DNA of 64,000 nucleotides from NCBI GenBank assembly GCA_038042195.1, contig JBBTET010000021.1:14103-78102 (forward strand). The letters run 5' to 3'. Both the position numbers and the translations under genes were made by a program. Each line of letters starts with the position of its first letter. Position 1 is the first letter of the stretch. Positions 44,452 to 53,575 of this stretch are shown here, piece after piece. The notes under the pieces are model-generated. The model had not been told where the DNA came from. It worked only from the letters and a program-made list of their open reading frames with translations, and ran no database searches. The DNA is from JACRIM01 sp038042195. GTDB taxonomy: Bacteria; Planctomycetota; Phycisphaerae; UBA1845; UTPLA1.

Positions 44452-44468
44452 TACGGGCCTCCGGACTT

Positions 44469-45878
44469 CTACGAGGTTGCAACTCGCGATGGGGATAGGC
44501 GGAGAAGCACCCCTATGCAATTAGACAAGAAATCATACAGGAACTTCGGCTTTGCCATGCGTAGCAGAATATCCAGGTACGGCGCGCTCCCCGTAAACAT
44601 GTCCCATAACACCTTGCTCATGATCGGGCAAGGGCCCGAGACGCGCTGCTCGTCCGCGACCATCCGTAACATGCCGCTTCGCAGGAAAGGTATCTTGCGG
44701 AACATCCCGCCACAAAAAAAAAGGAGCTTCCCCACGCGATTGTCGAGTTGAAGCCGTCTGCATGTTGGCCAGTAATAGTGGGCGAAGTCGCGTTCGGATA
44801 CTCCATGAAAGACCGCGGTAACCGCGCAGGCTTTCGCCGCGCGGTAGGCGGCCCCAATGCCGTCCTTGTACAGACGCGAAACTCCACAGTCGCCCACCAG
44901 CACGATGCGATCGCCGAAGCAAGGCTGGGCCGCGGCGATGTTGATTCGTGGACCGCAACGGCATGGCGGGCTACTGGCGTCGAAATCAGGAGGGAAACAG
45001 GCCCGCGCCTCCGCCGTATTCAAAAACGTGCGAAGAAGCTGCTGGTCTACATCGTGACCGAGTACGCACGTGGTCACATAGTCTCCCTTGGGGATGAGCG
45101 CGGCGAACTCCAATCGGGGCAGATTCAGCAAGAAAACATGCATGGCGCTACCTAAGCAGGATTCCACCTGATCCCTGCCCAGCCAGATTTCCGCAATGCA
45201 GGCCCGTGTCGTCTTCGGACGGCGTAAGCCCGAGCAAACGTGCTCGAAGAGCTTGACACTCTCAGAGTTCACACCCACCGCCCCGACGACCAAGTCATAA
45301 CTTTGTTCACAACCCTGTCTTGGCCGGATCATGGGCCGACCGTCCAGCCACTCAAGGGCCTCAACGCGGTGCGGAACGTGTCGAGCGCCCTTCTGGCAGG
45401 CCAGGTTTAGGAGAAAACCATCGAAGCTCTGCCACGACCCCGCCTCAGAGCCTTTTGGCCCACAGCCTCGATGCACGCATGCAATACGCATCTCCTCGGC
45501 GGGCGTCCTGATCCGAACGGCGGACGCATCCGTGTGCAACACATAGGACGAGATTCCACGCTGTACGACCGAGTGGGGCATGTTGATCCCTTCGGTCGCC
45601 AGCATTTGAACAAGCGATTCCGAAATGACACCACCGCACATATTGCACCCGGCCGGACCACAGCGGGAGAAGTCTTTCGGCTCATAGATGTCTACGTACA
45701 GGTCCAAGCCCGCATGTTCAGCAATCTTCAACAGGAAGTAGGCCGTGAGGGATCCCGCTGGACCGCCTCCGATGATGCCGATCCTGCTTCCAGACCGAAG
45801 TTCCGTATCTGCGGAAACGGTGCTTCGCCCCGACTGCGATGAAACGAGCGATCGCCACTGTGAGCCGACATTTCCCAT
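44469..45878 (-). CDS. FAD-dependent oxidoreductase (geranylgeranyl reductase-like)
   Basis: A 469-residue flavoprotein. The N-terminal Rossmann motif GIIGGGPAGSLTAYFLL (about 33-50) binds FAD. A Cys-rich loop CGPAGCNMCGGVIS follows, as in some geranylgeranyl reductase family members (usually CGG). The second FAD motif is VLVGDCGVSRLYKDGIGAAYRAAK (the GD...G-I motif). The C-terminus is helical and partly hydrophobic (LLFFCGGMF). The substrate may be a membrane isoprenoid, by family inference. ATG 45878 is preferred; a longer frame reaches 46010. It is cotranscribed with the cyclic-nucleotide-binding gene downstream. Confidence 0.8.
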   Translation of the reverse strand: MGNVGSQWRSLVSSQSGRSTVSADTELRSGSRIGIIGGGPAGSLTAYFLLKIAEHAGLDLYVDIYEPKDFSRCGPAGCNMCGGVISESLVQMLATEGINMPHSVVQRGISSYVLHTDASAVRIRTPAEEMRIACVHRGCGPKGSEAGSWQSFDGFLLNLACQKGARHVPHRVEALEWLDGRPMIRPRQGCEQSYDLVVGAVGVNSESVKLFEHVCSGLRRPKTTRACIAEIWLGRDQVESCLGSAMHVFLLNLPRLEFAALIPKGDYVTTCVLGHDVDQQLLRTFLNTAEARACFPPDFDASSPPCRCGPRINIAAAQPCFGDRIVLVGDCGVSRLYKDGIGAAYRAAKACAVTAVFHGVSERDFAHYYWPTCRRLQLDNRVGKLLFFCGGMFRKIPFLRSGMLRMVADEQRVSGPCPIMSKVLWDMFTGSAPYLDILLRMAKPKFLYDFLSNCIGVLLRLSPSRVATS

Positions 45879-46394
45879 ATGACCTTCCCCGGTCGCGCAA
45901 CCACCGGTTGATCGGTCTTCATAAGATACACCTCCCACTCCCGTTGCGCCTACACCTTTTTGGACTTTTTTGTCTGGAGAGCCGACCCGGAATATTCGGC
46001 CACATGCCAAGGCTTACCTTCGACCCCGTTTTTCGTACTAGAGTGTTTGCTATGGCACAGCGGTTCCGGCCGTGTTTTCCTATTCAAACTGCACCAGTAC
46101 CCGTTTTTCGTGCAGAGCGCAAGGCATCCCCCTCATGTATCACAACTGGGAACAGGTTGAGCCGCCTGTCAGATCATGATATAGAAGCCACGCTACCTAA
46201 CATTCCCATTCCGCATCACCGAATTCAAGAAACCAGGCACAATGGGGCTGTCGAAAAAGGAGCCCCCGGCCTTCCCCTGCTTTAGCGTCAAATAATGCTC
46301 GTTCATGCCCGCGTTTGCCTTCTACCGCGCGAGCCTCTCTCGTTACAATGCACATAAGTCATCTGGAGCATCGCACTGCAAAGGGGTTAGCGAA
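45879..46394 (+). other. 516-base divergent intergenic region
   Basis: Between the FAD oxidoreductase gene and the next secreted-protein gene. It is AT-richer than its surroundings. One good promoter for the right-hand gene is annotated separately (46157-46185). TGGCACAGCGGTTCC at 46053 resembles a sigma-54 site with one mismatch in the -12 element. Bases 46250-46271 can form a 6-bp GGGGCT/AGCCCC hairpin. No coding frame here is convincing. Confidence 0.5.
46157..46185 (+). promoter_or_regulatory. candidate sigma-70-type promoter
   Basis: TTGAGC (46157-46162), a 17-base spacer and TATAGA (46180-46185). It would give a leader of about 200 bases for the secreted protein beginning at 46395. Confidence 0.45.
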
Positions 46395-47243
46395 ATGAAC
46401 CGCCGAATCCTCCCGCTGTCGGCACTTGCAACCATTCTCCAGGCGGCCACCACACTGGCATCGCCCATCGACCTCCCCATTAACACGGGGCTATCCAACG
46501 TCAATGTCCAGATGTGCATCCTAACCGGTTGCGACAGCGACCCCTCAAGCGTGTCAGGGTTCGTGTCCGCAAAGGCGTCGCCGCTCTCCGCTCCGACGAG
46601 CCTCACCCTCTACGACTTCACCTTTACGTTGAATGACCAGATCGACCTGTTCATCAGCTTTGGTTTCCTCGGGAACTTCACCGGCACCGGCCAGAACCTC
46701 GTCCTCTTCGACGCCCAACCCGGCGTTGCCCAACCGCCGACGCCCGTCTCGTCGGGCACGTTCAGCTACGCCGGCGTACCGACGGACGGAACCGGGACGT
46801 TCACATACACATCGACGGGCATCGTTTGCTCGGCACTGACTAACGCCGGGCGACCCTGCAACGACGTCATCAATCTCGCCGATCAGGGCACACAGAGCGG
46901 CACCTTGAATGGGTCTGTTTCTTTTTCACCGGGACGTGTGTTGACGCTGAACATCAATCCAAACCTGAGTATCCCGCTCGACCCGACCAACCCAGGCCTC
47001 GGCACGTTGACCGTGACCGGTACGATTGTTGCTACTGCAACCGTGCCCCTGCGCGGCGATGTCAACCTCGACGGACTCGTAGACGGACGCGACGCTCAGG
47101 AATTCGTGACCGTCATGCTGAACCCCGGTACGGCCTCGTGGCAAAAGCGATTTGCCGCCGACATGAATGACGATGATGCATTTGGCGATCTGGATATCAT
47201 CGCTTTTTCGTCGTGCACGCTGTCAGCGGGATGCCCAGATTGA
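46395..47243 (+). CDS. secreted beta-rich protein with dockerin-like tail
   Basis: A 282-residue exported protein. Signal peptide about 1-23 (ending TTLASP). The body is Thr/Ser/Gly-rich with short strands (TLYDFTFTLNDQIDLFISFGF, GTLTVTGTIVATAT), with no named domain, similar to PEP-CTERM-type surface proteins but without a PEP-CTERM signal. The C-terminus has the dockerin-like RGDVNLDGLVDGRDAQEFV and ADMNDDDAFGDLDIIAF pair. ATG 46395 follows AAGGGG by eight bases. The next gene starts just beyond its end. Confidence 0.72.
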   Translation: MNRRILPLSALATILQAATTLASPIDLPINTGLSNVNVQMCILTGCDSDPSSVSGFVSAKASPLSAPTSLTLYDFTFTLNDQIDLFISFGFLGNFTGTGQNLVLFDAQPGVAQPPTPVSSGTFSYAGVPTDGTGTFTYTSTGIVCSALTNAGRPCNDVINLADQGTQSGTLNGSVSFSPGRVLTLNINPNLSIPLDPTNPGLGTLTVTGTIVATATVPLRGDVNLDGLVDGRDAQEFVTVMLNPGTASWQKRFAADMNDDDAFGDLDIIAFSSCTLSAGCPD

Positions 47244-47272
47244 TCCGCAAGGCGGAAGCAAACGCCAACAGC

Positions 47273-48052
47273 ATGATCGCAGACTGGAGCTGGTCGGTTA
47301 AAATGGGCGTTCGGACGATCTGCGCAACGATCCCTTTCGTCATTGGCGGCTGTCTCAATCCAGAGGCACCAGGGCCGCCACTCCCAATTGAACGAACCAT
47401 GGTCCTGTTGCCAGGCATCGAAGGAGGGGCATGGCAACTCAATGGAACCGTTCGCGGCCTGCGTCAGGCCGGAATCCTCGCGGATTTTGATGTCATCGAA
47501 TGGGGCAAGCGACCGTTCGGATCGCTCGATAATTTGACAAACCTTGAAGCGAACAAAACGCGGGCCAAGCAAATCGCTGCCCGCATTGAATCACATCGTC
47601 ACGAATACCCTGAACGCCCCATTACACTAATCGGCTCCAGTGGAGGAGGTGGACTCGCCATACTCGTAGCCGAGGCGCTGCCAAGGCAGCCAATCCTTGA
47701 TCGACTCATCCTCATCGGCGCGGCCATCTCACCGCGTTATGAGCTGACCGAGTCCCTCGCGCGATGCAAGCATGGCATCGTGAATATGTACTCCGCCAAC
47801 GACTGGCTCATCCTCGGCGCGGGCACCAGTATCTTTGGTACGATGGACCGCACAAAGTCGGCAGCTGCCGGCCACGTCGGATTCCTCGATTCAATGGGGA
47901 ACACTCGCAATGAAAACGGCTTGACTCAAATCGCATGGCAGCCGAGATGGGCAATTGTCGGACACGACGGCGGACATATCGGATGGCTCGCCGGCCAATG
48001 GGCGTATCAGTACCTGGCACCGGTGATTACCAAGGGCTGTTGTGATCCCTGA
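47273..48052 (+). CDS. exported alpha/beta-hydrolase-like lipoprotein
   Basis: A 259-residue protein. A hydrophobic stretch ending in lipobox VIGGC suggests a lipoprotein. The catalytic fold is alpha/beta hydrolase: VLLPGIEGGAW (oxyanion region), then the nucleophile elbow GSSGGGG (Ser), and a late His in VGHDGGHIGWL. The Asp is probably in the SANDWLILG segment. The substrate is unknown. The frame is open from 47213, overlapping the previous gene by 30 bases; ATG 47273 or 47303 best fit a short signal peptide, and the choice is uncertain. Confidence 0.7.
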   Translation: MIADWSWSVKMGVRTICATIPFVIGGCLNPEAPGPPLPIERTMVLLPGIEGGAWQLNGTVRGLRQAGILADFDVIEWGKRPFGSLDNLTNLEANKTRAKQIAARIESHRHEYPERPITLIGSSGGGGLAILVAEALPRQPILDRLILIGAAISPRYELTESLARCKHGIVNMYSANDWLILGAGTSIFGTMDRTKSAAAGHVGFLDSMGNTRNENGLTQIAWQPRWAIVGHDGGHIGWLAGQWAYQYLAPVITKGCCDP

Positions 48053-48239
48053 AGCCGCATGGTACCCGCCTCCGCGCATGTGAACCGCCTTGTGAGTTCG
48101 ACCAGGTTCATCGGGACGTCGGCCGCTTCACACCAAGATTACTTCAACAGTTAACGAGAGATAGGGGAACAATCAGAATGACAAAAAGATGAAGACGATG
48201 AAAAACCAGTGGTGACGATCGGCTACTTGGATCGATCGG

Positions 48240-49067
48240 TCACGCCGTCTTGGCGATCTTGTCGAACGTCACTTCCAACCGATCCTTCACGATCTGCATG
48301 CTCTCAGGGCGATTCATCCGGTCAGACTGGCAGCAATCCTCGATCAGCTTGAGCAGGGTGGGGTCGACCTGGCGCGGCTGGTCGTTGTTGGGGTTTCGCC
48401 ACCGGTCGAGGTTGATCTGGCCGGCGGCACCGGTGGCCGAGTTCAACTCCGTCTCAACTGAGATGCCGAGGAAGATTTTGTGCATGGTGGCCCCAAGACC
48501 AAAGATGTCGGTTCGGGCATCCAGGATCTGCCGCTCGACCTGCTCCTTGGCGATGAAATCCTTCGTGCCCTGGATGCGCTCCTTCTTAGTGAACATGGCG
48601 CAGGCCTGACCGTAGTCGATGATCGTCGGGCGACCGTTCTTGGCGCAGAGGATATTGTGCGGCTTCAGGTCGGCATGGACGAAGCCTCGTTTGTGCAGGT
48701 CCAGCAGGCCGTCGGAGCAGTGCCAGAAGACCTTGATGAGCAGCGGGAGGTCGCCGGCCTCGGCAAACTTGTCAAGCTGGATGCCGTCGACATAGCCGAG
48801 GACGTTGTAGGCCTCGACGGCGCGAAGTTTGCGTTTGATGATGCCATATTCCCATGACTTGCGGAGGACGGGGTGACTGTTGTGAACGCCGACGTCGAAC
48901 TCATTCTTGAGCTGGCGAATCTGCGATTCCCAATTGGGGGCGGAGGCGGAAACGTACTTCTTGCAGTACATCTTGCCGTCCTTCGCGTCGCGCATGAGCG
49001 AGACCTTGGTGCCGGCACCAACGCCAAGCTCGCGCACGAACATCAGGTTTTCGAGTTTCTTGGACAT
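48240..49067 (-). CDS. small Ser/Thr protein kinase
   Basis: A 275-residue single-domain kinase without membrane anchor or sensor domain. The Gly loop is LGVGAGTKVSL, the ATP Lys lies in YCKKYV, the catalytic loop is HADLKPHNIL (HAD instead of HRD) with the key Asp and Asn, and the metal-binding motif is DYG (IIDYGQA) in place of DFG. The activation-segment GTKDFIAKE and the DIFGLGATMH helix follow. Catalytic residues are kept, so it should be active. Targets are unknown and no phosphatase is nearby. Confidence 0.88.
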   Translation of the reverse strand: MSKKLENLMFVRELGVGAGTKVSLMRDAKDGKMYCKKYVSASAPNWESQIRQLKNEFDVGVHNSHPVLRKSWEYGIIKRKLRAVEAYNVLGYVDGIQLDKFAEAGDLPLLIKVFWHCSDGLLDLHKRGFVHADLKPHNILCAKNGRPTIIDYGQACAMFTKKERIQGTKDFIAKEQVERQILDARTDIFGLGATMHKIFLGISVETELNSATGAAGQINLDRWRNPNNDQPRQVDPTLLKLIEDCCQSDRMNRPESMQIVKDRLEVTFDKIAKTA

Positions 49068-49730
49068 CCGCGGTTCGTGGCCAACCTGCTGTTACCGGAA
49101 GCGTTGCTGAAACTGCCTTGCGCAACCCGACGCGATCATTGCAAACCGATCACCGGGAGCCACGCACGATTGAACCTGCGACGATCATCGGCTCGGCCGG
49201 AGGACGGCAGGCGATTTCGTGGCAGATTCGCGGTCATATCGGCAACTTCATTCGTACTTCCGAGACCTCGTTCGCCGGGGTCGAGCGTTTGGGAAAAAAC
49301 AGAGCACCGCAATATTTGGGAGTGGGCGGTCGGTAGCGGGCCAATCTGCGAGGGAATGAATCGAAAATGACAGTTTTATACGGACGGCCCCTCGCTGCGG
49401 ACCTATCCCACGTTCACCATGATACTATAAAGCCAAGCCAGATGTCTTTCCAGTGGCCCATGCCTCAATCACCGACAATTATCATGGTTGTTCTATCCAT
49501 CTCACCGCCTCAGCCCTCCGTTCGGCACTGCCGCCATCTCAAGATTCTCTTGTCGGCCGACATCTCACAGGTGGCACTTCTCCCCAAGTTTGTACTGAGG
49601 CGCTGGGCAGCATTACCCGATATGAGGCCGCAAAGTGGGCTTTCCAACGTTTGCCGGGGTGGCACGGCGGATGCCCTGTGTTATCCAGCCTCGCGGGCCA
49701 CCGGTCGCAAGGATCGGATGGAGGGTAATC
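49068..49730 (+). other. 663-base region without recognised genes
   Basis: Between the protein kinase start and the small ORF at 49731. Several open frames cross it (for example 49367-49867), but none has a ribosome site, sensible start or recognisable composition. I see no promoter of consensus quality and no stable hairpin with a T-tract. Confidence 0.5.
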
Positions 49731-49883
49731 ATGAAATCGATGAACATTCCAAACCATGTCGGATCGTGGCGGAGCATTCGGCGGGCCATCAACTGGTTCC
49801 GCTGGCTATGGCAGCCCACGGCGGTCGATGGGGTCGGCACCGACCAGCATCCTCATTGCTGCTATGAAGAAGATGAAGACTAG
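49731..49883 (+). CDS. putative 50-residue small protein
   Basis: Supported mainly by its ribosome site: GGAGGG sits six bases before ATG 49731. The product starts MKSMNIPNHVGSWRSIRR, has a Trp-rich amphipathic helix (INWFRWLW) and ends in an acidic HCCYEEDED. Tight convergence with the sirtuin gene (4-base overlap of ends) is compatible with a real gene. It could be a membrane-associated peptide, but there is no family match I know, so confidence is limited. Confidence 0.45.
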   Translation: MKSMNIPNHVGSWRSIRRAINWFRWLWQPTAVDGVGTDQHPHCCYEEDED

Positions 49884-50638
49884 GCCAGCCGTTGCAAAGC
49901 GGCGGACATCGTCTCACCAATTGGGGCATTGATGACCAAGTCAGCCAGCGAATCGAGCGGCGTAAGCTCCCGATTGATAATGACCAGCTTTGCACCGCGG
50001 CGTTTGGCGACCTCCGGCAGCGCGGCGGCCGGGTGTACCACGAGACTCGACCCCATCGACACAAACAAATCGCAATCCATCGCCAGTGCCGCCGCCTCGT
50101 CCCACACGGCAGCCGGCAAATCCTGACCGAACGACACGGTCATCGACTTCAGCAACCCTCCGCACGCATCGCAGACGAACTCCTCTTCACCGGCATCAAG
50201 GCGGCCTTGGATGTCCTCGGCGGGCCAGCGCTTGTCGCACGAGAGGCAGTGGACCTTCATCGCCGTGCCATGCACTTCGACGACCTTGCGGCTGCCGGCG
50301 CGTTGGTGAAGCTCGTCGATGTTTTGCGTGATGACGGCGTGGATTCGGCCGCGCGATTCCAGTTCGACCAGGGCGCGGTGACCGACATTGGGCGTGGCGT
50401 TTAGAAATGTGGGGATCAACTCCTTGCGCATGCGCCAGAAGCGGCGGCGCTCGTCCTCATCCGCCACGAAGTCCTGAAACAAGACAGGCTTGTTGCGCGT
50501 CCACAGGCCCCCCGGGCTGCGGAAGTCTTCGATGCCGCTCTCAGTGCTGATGCCTGCGCCGGTGAAGGCGATGGCGCGCGAGGAGGATTGGATCAATTCG
50601 ACGAGTTCGATGATTGACGTGGCGACAGAGTTTGACAC
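49880..50638 (-). CDS. cobB: NAD-dependent protein deacylase (sirtuin)
   Basis: A 252-residue Sir2-family enzyme removing acyl groups from lysines with NAD. NAD-binding GAGIS, the ESGIEDFRSPGGLW loop, TQNIDELH, the catalytic His in VEVHG, and the zinc site CLSC...CDAC are all present, as are GSSLVV and NRE. GTG 50638 is preferred as the start (GGAG nine bases upstream); the open frame extends to 50683 and would overlap the EamA gene. The two genes are on the same strand, five bases apart, and probably cotranscribed. Confidence 0.93.
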   Translation of the reverse strand: MSNSVATSIIELVELIQSSSRAIAFTGAGISTESGIEDFRSPGGLWTRNKPVLFQDFVADEDERRRFWRMRKELIPTFLNATPNVGHRALVELESRGRIHAVITQNIDELHQRAGSRKVVEVHGTAMKVHCLSCDKRWPAEDIQGRLDAGEEEFVCDACGGLLKSMTVSFGQDLPAAVWDEAAALAMDCDLFVSMGSSLVVHPAAALPEVAKRRGAKLVIINRELTPLDSLADLVINAPIGETMSAALQRLA

Positions 50639-50642
50639 GGCA

Positions 50643-51638
50643 TCATCTCCGAGCGGAATCAGGGATGTCCACGAGATCATCATGCATCACAGCCACGGAC
50701 TCGGCCGGCGATTGTCGGTGGCGGCGCTGTTCGGCATGGAGCAGTGCCATCGCCCCCAGGATCATGATGAAGCCGCTGTACCACTGGCCCGGTGCCAGGA
50801 CTTCATGGTAAATGAGGAGTGAGCCGATCGCGCAGAGGAAAGGCGACAGTTGCACAACCGCCGTGCTGACGGCGACACCGAGGCGGGCGATGGCGGCGTA
50901 GTAGGCGACGTGGCAGATGGCGATGCCGATGAGGGCCGATGCGATGAGCATGAACCAGTTGAAGCCGGACAGGTTCATCACCGCGAGGCCGTGGTCTTTG
51001 CCGCGAACGAGCATCATGGCGACGAGGCCGAACGACGTGTAGAGCGAGATCACGGAGAAGGACGTCATCGCCGGGATGCCTCGCATGAAGCGGCGCACGC
51101 CGACGCCGTAGAGGCCGAAGAGGAAGCCGGAGGATGTTCCCAGGAGGATGCCGGTGGCCGTACCACCGACGATGGGTGCATGGCTGAGGAATACGGTGCC
51201 GACTGAGCCGCCCACCACGGCACAAATACCGCCCCAGAAGAAGCCGCTTCGCATCAAGACGCGTTCATCAGCGAACAGGATAAACGCCCCCAGCGTGGAC
51301 GAGATGATCGAGACTCGAATGAGAAAGCCGCCAAGCGCGGGGCCGATGAAGTACGGCACCATTGCATACAGGGCCTGGCCGGCACAGTTGAAGACGGAGG
51401 GGACAATAGCCCGCCACCAGATGCCGCGCGGCAATGTCTTTCGCCACACTCCCACGACGACCAGCGGCAGCCACATCAGCGCGGAGAGGCCGTATCGCCA
51501 GCCGTTGGTGGTCCATGAGTCTAGGAATGGGGCGAGGTGCTTGAGGAAAAGCAGAATGCTGGCCCAGCCCACCAGCGTCCCGATCACGCAGGCGATTCCG
51601 GTGAGGCGGTCGCGTCGCGCTGCGGTCGGTGAGGGCAT
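50643..51638 (-). CDS. EamA/DMT-family transporter
   Basis: A 331-residue inner-membrane protein with about ten helices arranged as two EamA repeats (first from GTLVGWASILLFLKHL, second from GILLGTSSGFLFGLYG). This family exports or imports metabolites such as amino acids; the substrate cannot be told. The C-terminus is Gln/Arg-rich and cytoplasmic. It is directly followed by the sirtuin gene on the same strand and is divergent from malate dehydrogenase. Confidence 0.88.
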   Translation of the reverse strand: MPSPTAARRDRLTGIACVIGTLVGWASILLFLKHLAPFLDSWTTNGWRYGLSALMWLPLVVVGVWRKTLPRGIWWRAIVPSVFNCAGQALYAMVPYFIGPALGGFLIRVSIISSTLGAFILFADERVLMRSGFFWGGICAVVGGSVGTVFLSHAPIVGGTATGILLGTSSGFLFGLYGVGVRRFMRGIPAMTSFSVISLYTSFGLVAMMLVRGKDHGLAVMNLSGFNWFMLIASALIGIAICHVAYYAAIARLGVAVSTAVVQLSPFLCAIGSLLIYHEVLAPGQWYSGFIMILGAMALLHAEQRRHRQSPAESVAVMHDDLVDIPDSARR

Positions 51639-51741
51639 GGATGGAGTGTAGCCGCCCGGCAGCGCGGTACCAATTGAGGCGGGCGAAGCGCGCCCTTATG
51701 ATCGCTTGCTCGACATCTTCCACAGAAGGAGTGCATCAACC

Positions 51742-52680
51742 ATGCGACGAGCAAAGATCACAATCATCGGTGCGGGCAACGTCGGCGCGACCTGCGCCCA
51801 TTGGGCAGCGGCGAAAGAACTTGGCGACATCGTCCTGCTGGACATCGTCGAAGGCCTGCCGCAGGGCAAGGGGCTGGACCTGCGCCAGGCCGGCCCCGTG
51901 GAGCGGTTCGACGCAAACATCATCGGCACGAACAACTACGACGACACGAAGGACAGCGACATCGTCATCGTCACCAGCGGCATCGCCCGCAAGCCGGGCA
52001 TGAGCCGCGATGACCTCATGTCCACCAACATGAAGATCGTGCGAAGCGTCTCCGAGGAGGCGGCGAGCCGCAGCCCCAAGGCCGTGTACATCATCGTGTC
52101 GAACCCGTTGGACGCGATGGTGCAGACCTGCTGGAAGGCGACCAAGCTGCCGACGAATCAGATCGTCGGGCAGGCCGGCGTGCTGGACACGGCGCGATAT
52201 CGGGCGTTTCTGGCGATGGAACTCGGATGCAGCGTCGAGGACATCGTCGCGGTGCTGATGGGCGGCCACGGCGACGACATGGTGCCGCTGCCGCGCTACA
52301 CGAGTGTCGCCGGGATTCCGGTGACGGAACTGATCCCGAAGGAAAAGCTCGACGCCATCGTGAAGCGCACGCGCGACGGCGGCGCGGAGATCGTTGGGCT
52401 GCTTAAGACCGGCAGCGCGTATTACGCCCCAGCGGCGGCATCAGTGCAGATGGCCGAGGCGATCATCAAAGACAAGAAGCGAATCCTGCCGTGTGCGGCA
52501 TTCTGCAAAAATGAATACGGCGTGGGCGGGTATTTTGTGGGCGTGCCCTGCGTACTCGGCACCGGCGGCGTCGAGAAAGTGATCGAACTCAAGCTCGACG
52601 CAGAGGAGCGAAAGCTCTTCGACGCCAGCGTGACGCACGTGAAGGAACTGGTGGCGTGGGTAGAGAAGAACTGGGCGTAA
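51742..52680 (+). CDS. mdh: malate dehydrogenase
   Basis: A 312-residue NAD-dependent enzyme of the TCA cycle, of the LDH-like MDH group. The NAD motif is GAGNVGAT, the substrate loop contains SGIARKPGMSRDDL (Arg pair), the NPLDAM segment carries the catalytic-site Asn, QAGVLDTARYRAF follows, and the active-site His is in MGGHGDDMV. ATG 51742 is used because the domain begins immediately and AAGGAG lies 11 bases upstream. Confidence 0.95.
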   Translation: MRRAKITIIGAGNVGATCAHWAAAKELGDIVLLDIVEGLPQGKGLDLRQAGPVERFDANIIGTNNYDDTKDSDIVIVTSGIARKPGMSRDDLMSTNMKIVRSVSEEAASRSPKAVYIIVSNPLDAMVQTCWKATKLPTNQIVGQAGVLDTARYRAFLAMELGCSVEDIVAVLMGGHGDDMVPLPRYTSVAGIPVTELIPKEKLDAIVKRTRDGGAEIVGLLKTGSAYYAPAAASVQMAEAIIKDKKRILPCAAFCKNEYGVGGYFVGVPCVLGTGGVEKVIELKLDAEERKLFDASVTHVKELVAWVEKNWA

Positions 52681-52693
52681 GCAGCAACCCACA

Positions 52694-53575
52694 TTGCAAA
52701 GTAGACAACCCAATGAGCCACGCGTGGGACGACCTGTAGCGACAATTGATTTCAACGTTGATGACAACGCTTCGTCAGTGAAGTTATTTCTTGCGCGTAT
52801 TCTATCGGCGAGCAATCACGCGGAGAATCGTGCGTTCGCAATAGACCTCTCTAAGTGCAAATATTTGGGACCCGATGCAGCCGCAATTCTGGCAGCCACA
52901 CTATTTGAGGCGAGGAATCAGAACCGGAGAATCCGAGTAACATGGCCTTCCGGACCAAAGGAGCTCACAAAATTCTGTGATTTATGTGGACTTACTGAGG
53001 CCATTAAGAATACACCTTACATAAATAAACCATACGACAGAAGCCAAAATGTGCTCAGAATGCGGGCATATCATTCCCACAGTATCCGAGATGCCGATCC
53101 GGTCATTGAGTTGGTTAGTGCTCATTTTCAAAGCATTTCAAACGATAACGAGGACCAACTCCGCATTTGTGTGAATGAGGTTGTCCAGAACATGGAAGAT
53201 CATGCCAAGTCCCCAATTGGCGTTGTGATGTGTGCACGGTTTCTTCGAAGGAAAAAACAAGTCCGAGTCGCGCTTGTTGACCGGAGACTTGGAATTCACC
53301 AAACGCTCTCCAAGCGGTATCACGATATCAAAGATGCGTCTGCAGCTCTACATCTCGTGCTCACCGGCAAATACTCAGCTCAATCCCGGAAGAACAATGC
53401 AGGCCTCGGAATAAACCTCCTCAAGAGCATCGTGGAAACCCTCGGAGGCCACCTCTATATTATTACGGAAACCTCAATGGCGACTGTTGGAAAGACCAAG
53501 ACTCAAGTTGAGGACTTGCCTTTCCGATTTAACGGTACTGGAGTTTTTTTCTCGTTACCGGTGGATCATGACTGA
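52694..53575 (+). CDS. STAS-like / GHKL ATPase regulator
   Basis: A 293-residue soluble protein. Residues 15-95 look like a STAS domain (FAIDLSKCKYLGPDAAAILAATLF). Residues 120-290 form a GHKL (histidine kinase-like) ATPase: N-box NEVVQNMEDHA, a degenerate G1 box (VDRRLGI in place of DxGxGI) and G2 GLGINLLKSIVETLGG. There is no phosphorylated His, so it resembles SpoIIAB/RsbW anti-sigma kinases fused to a STAS module. The start is uncertain: TTG 52694 or GTG 52724. It overlaps the next gene by eight bases. The DNA is visibly AT-richer than its neighbours with more AGA, ATA and AAT codons, suggesting transfer. Confidence 0.75.
   Translation: MQSRQPNEPRVGRPVATIDFNVDDNASSVKLFLARILSASNHAENRAFAIDLSKCKYLGPDAAAILAATLFEARNQNRRIRVTWPSGPKELTKFCDLCGLTEAIKNTPYINKPYDRSQNVLRMRAYHSHSIRDADPVIELVSAHFQSISNDNEDQLRICVNEVVQNMEDHAKSPIGVVMCARFLRRKKQVRVALVDRRLGIHQTLSKRYHDIKDASAALHLVLTGKYSAQSRKNNAGLGINLLKSIVETLGGHLYIITETSMATVGKTKTQVEDLPFRFNGTGVFFSLPVDHD

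Noticed and set aside
46053..46068. Possible sigma-54 promoter TGGCAC-N5-TTCC
   Set aside because: The -12 element has a mismatch in its core GC and it is over 300 bases from the gene; a sigma-70-type site fits better.
49367..49867. 166-codon open frame
   Set aside because: No start context or domain; overlaps the better supported small ORF in another frame.
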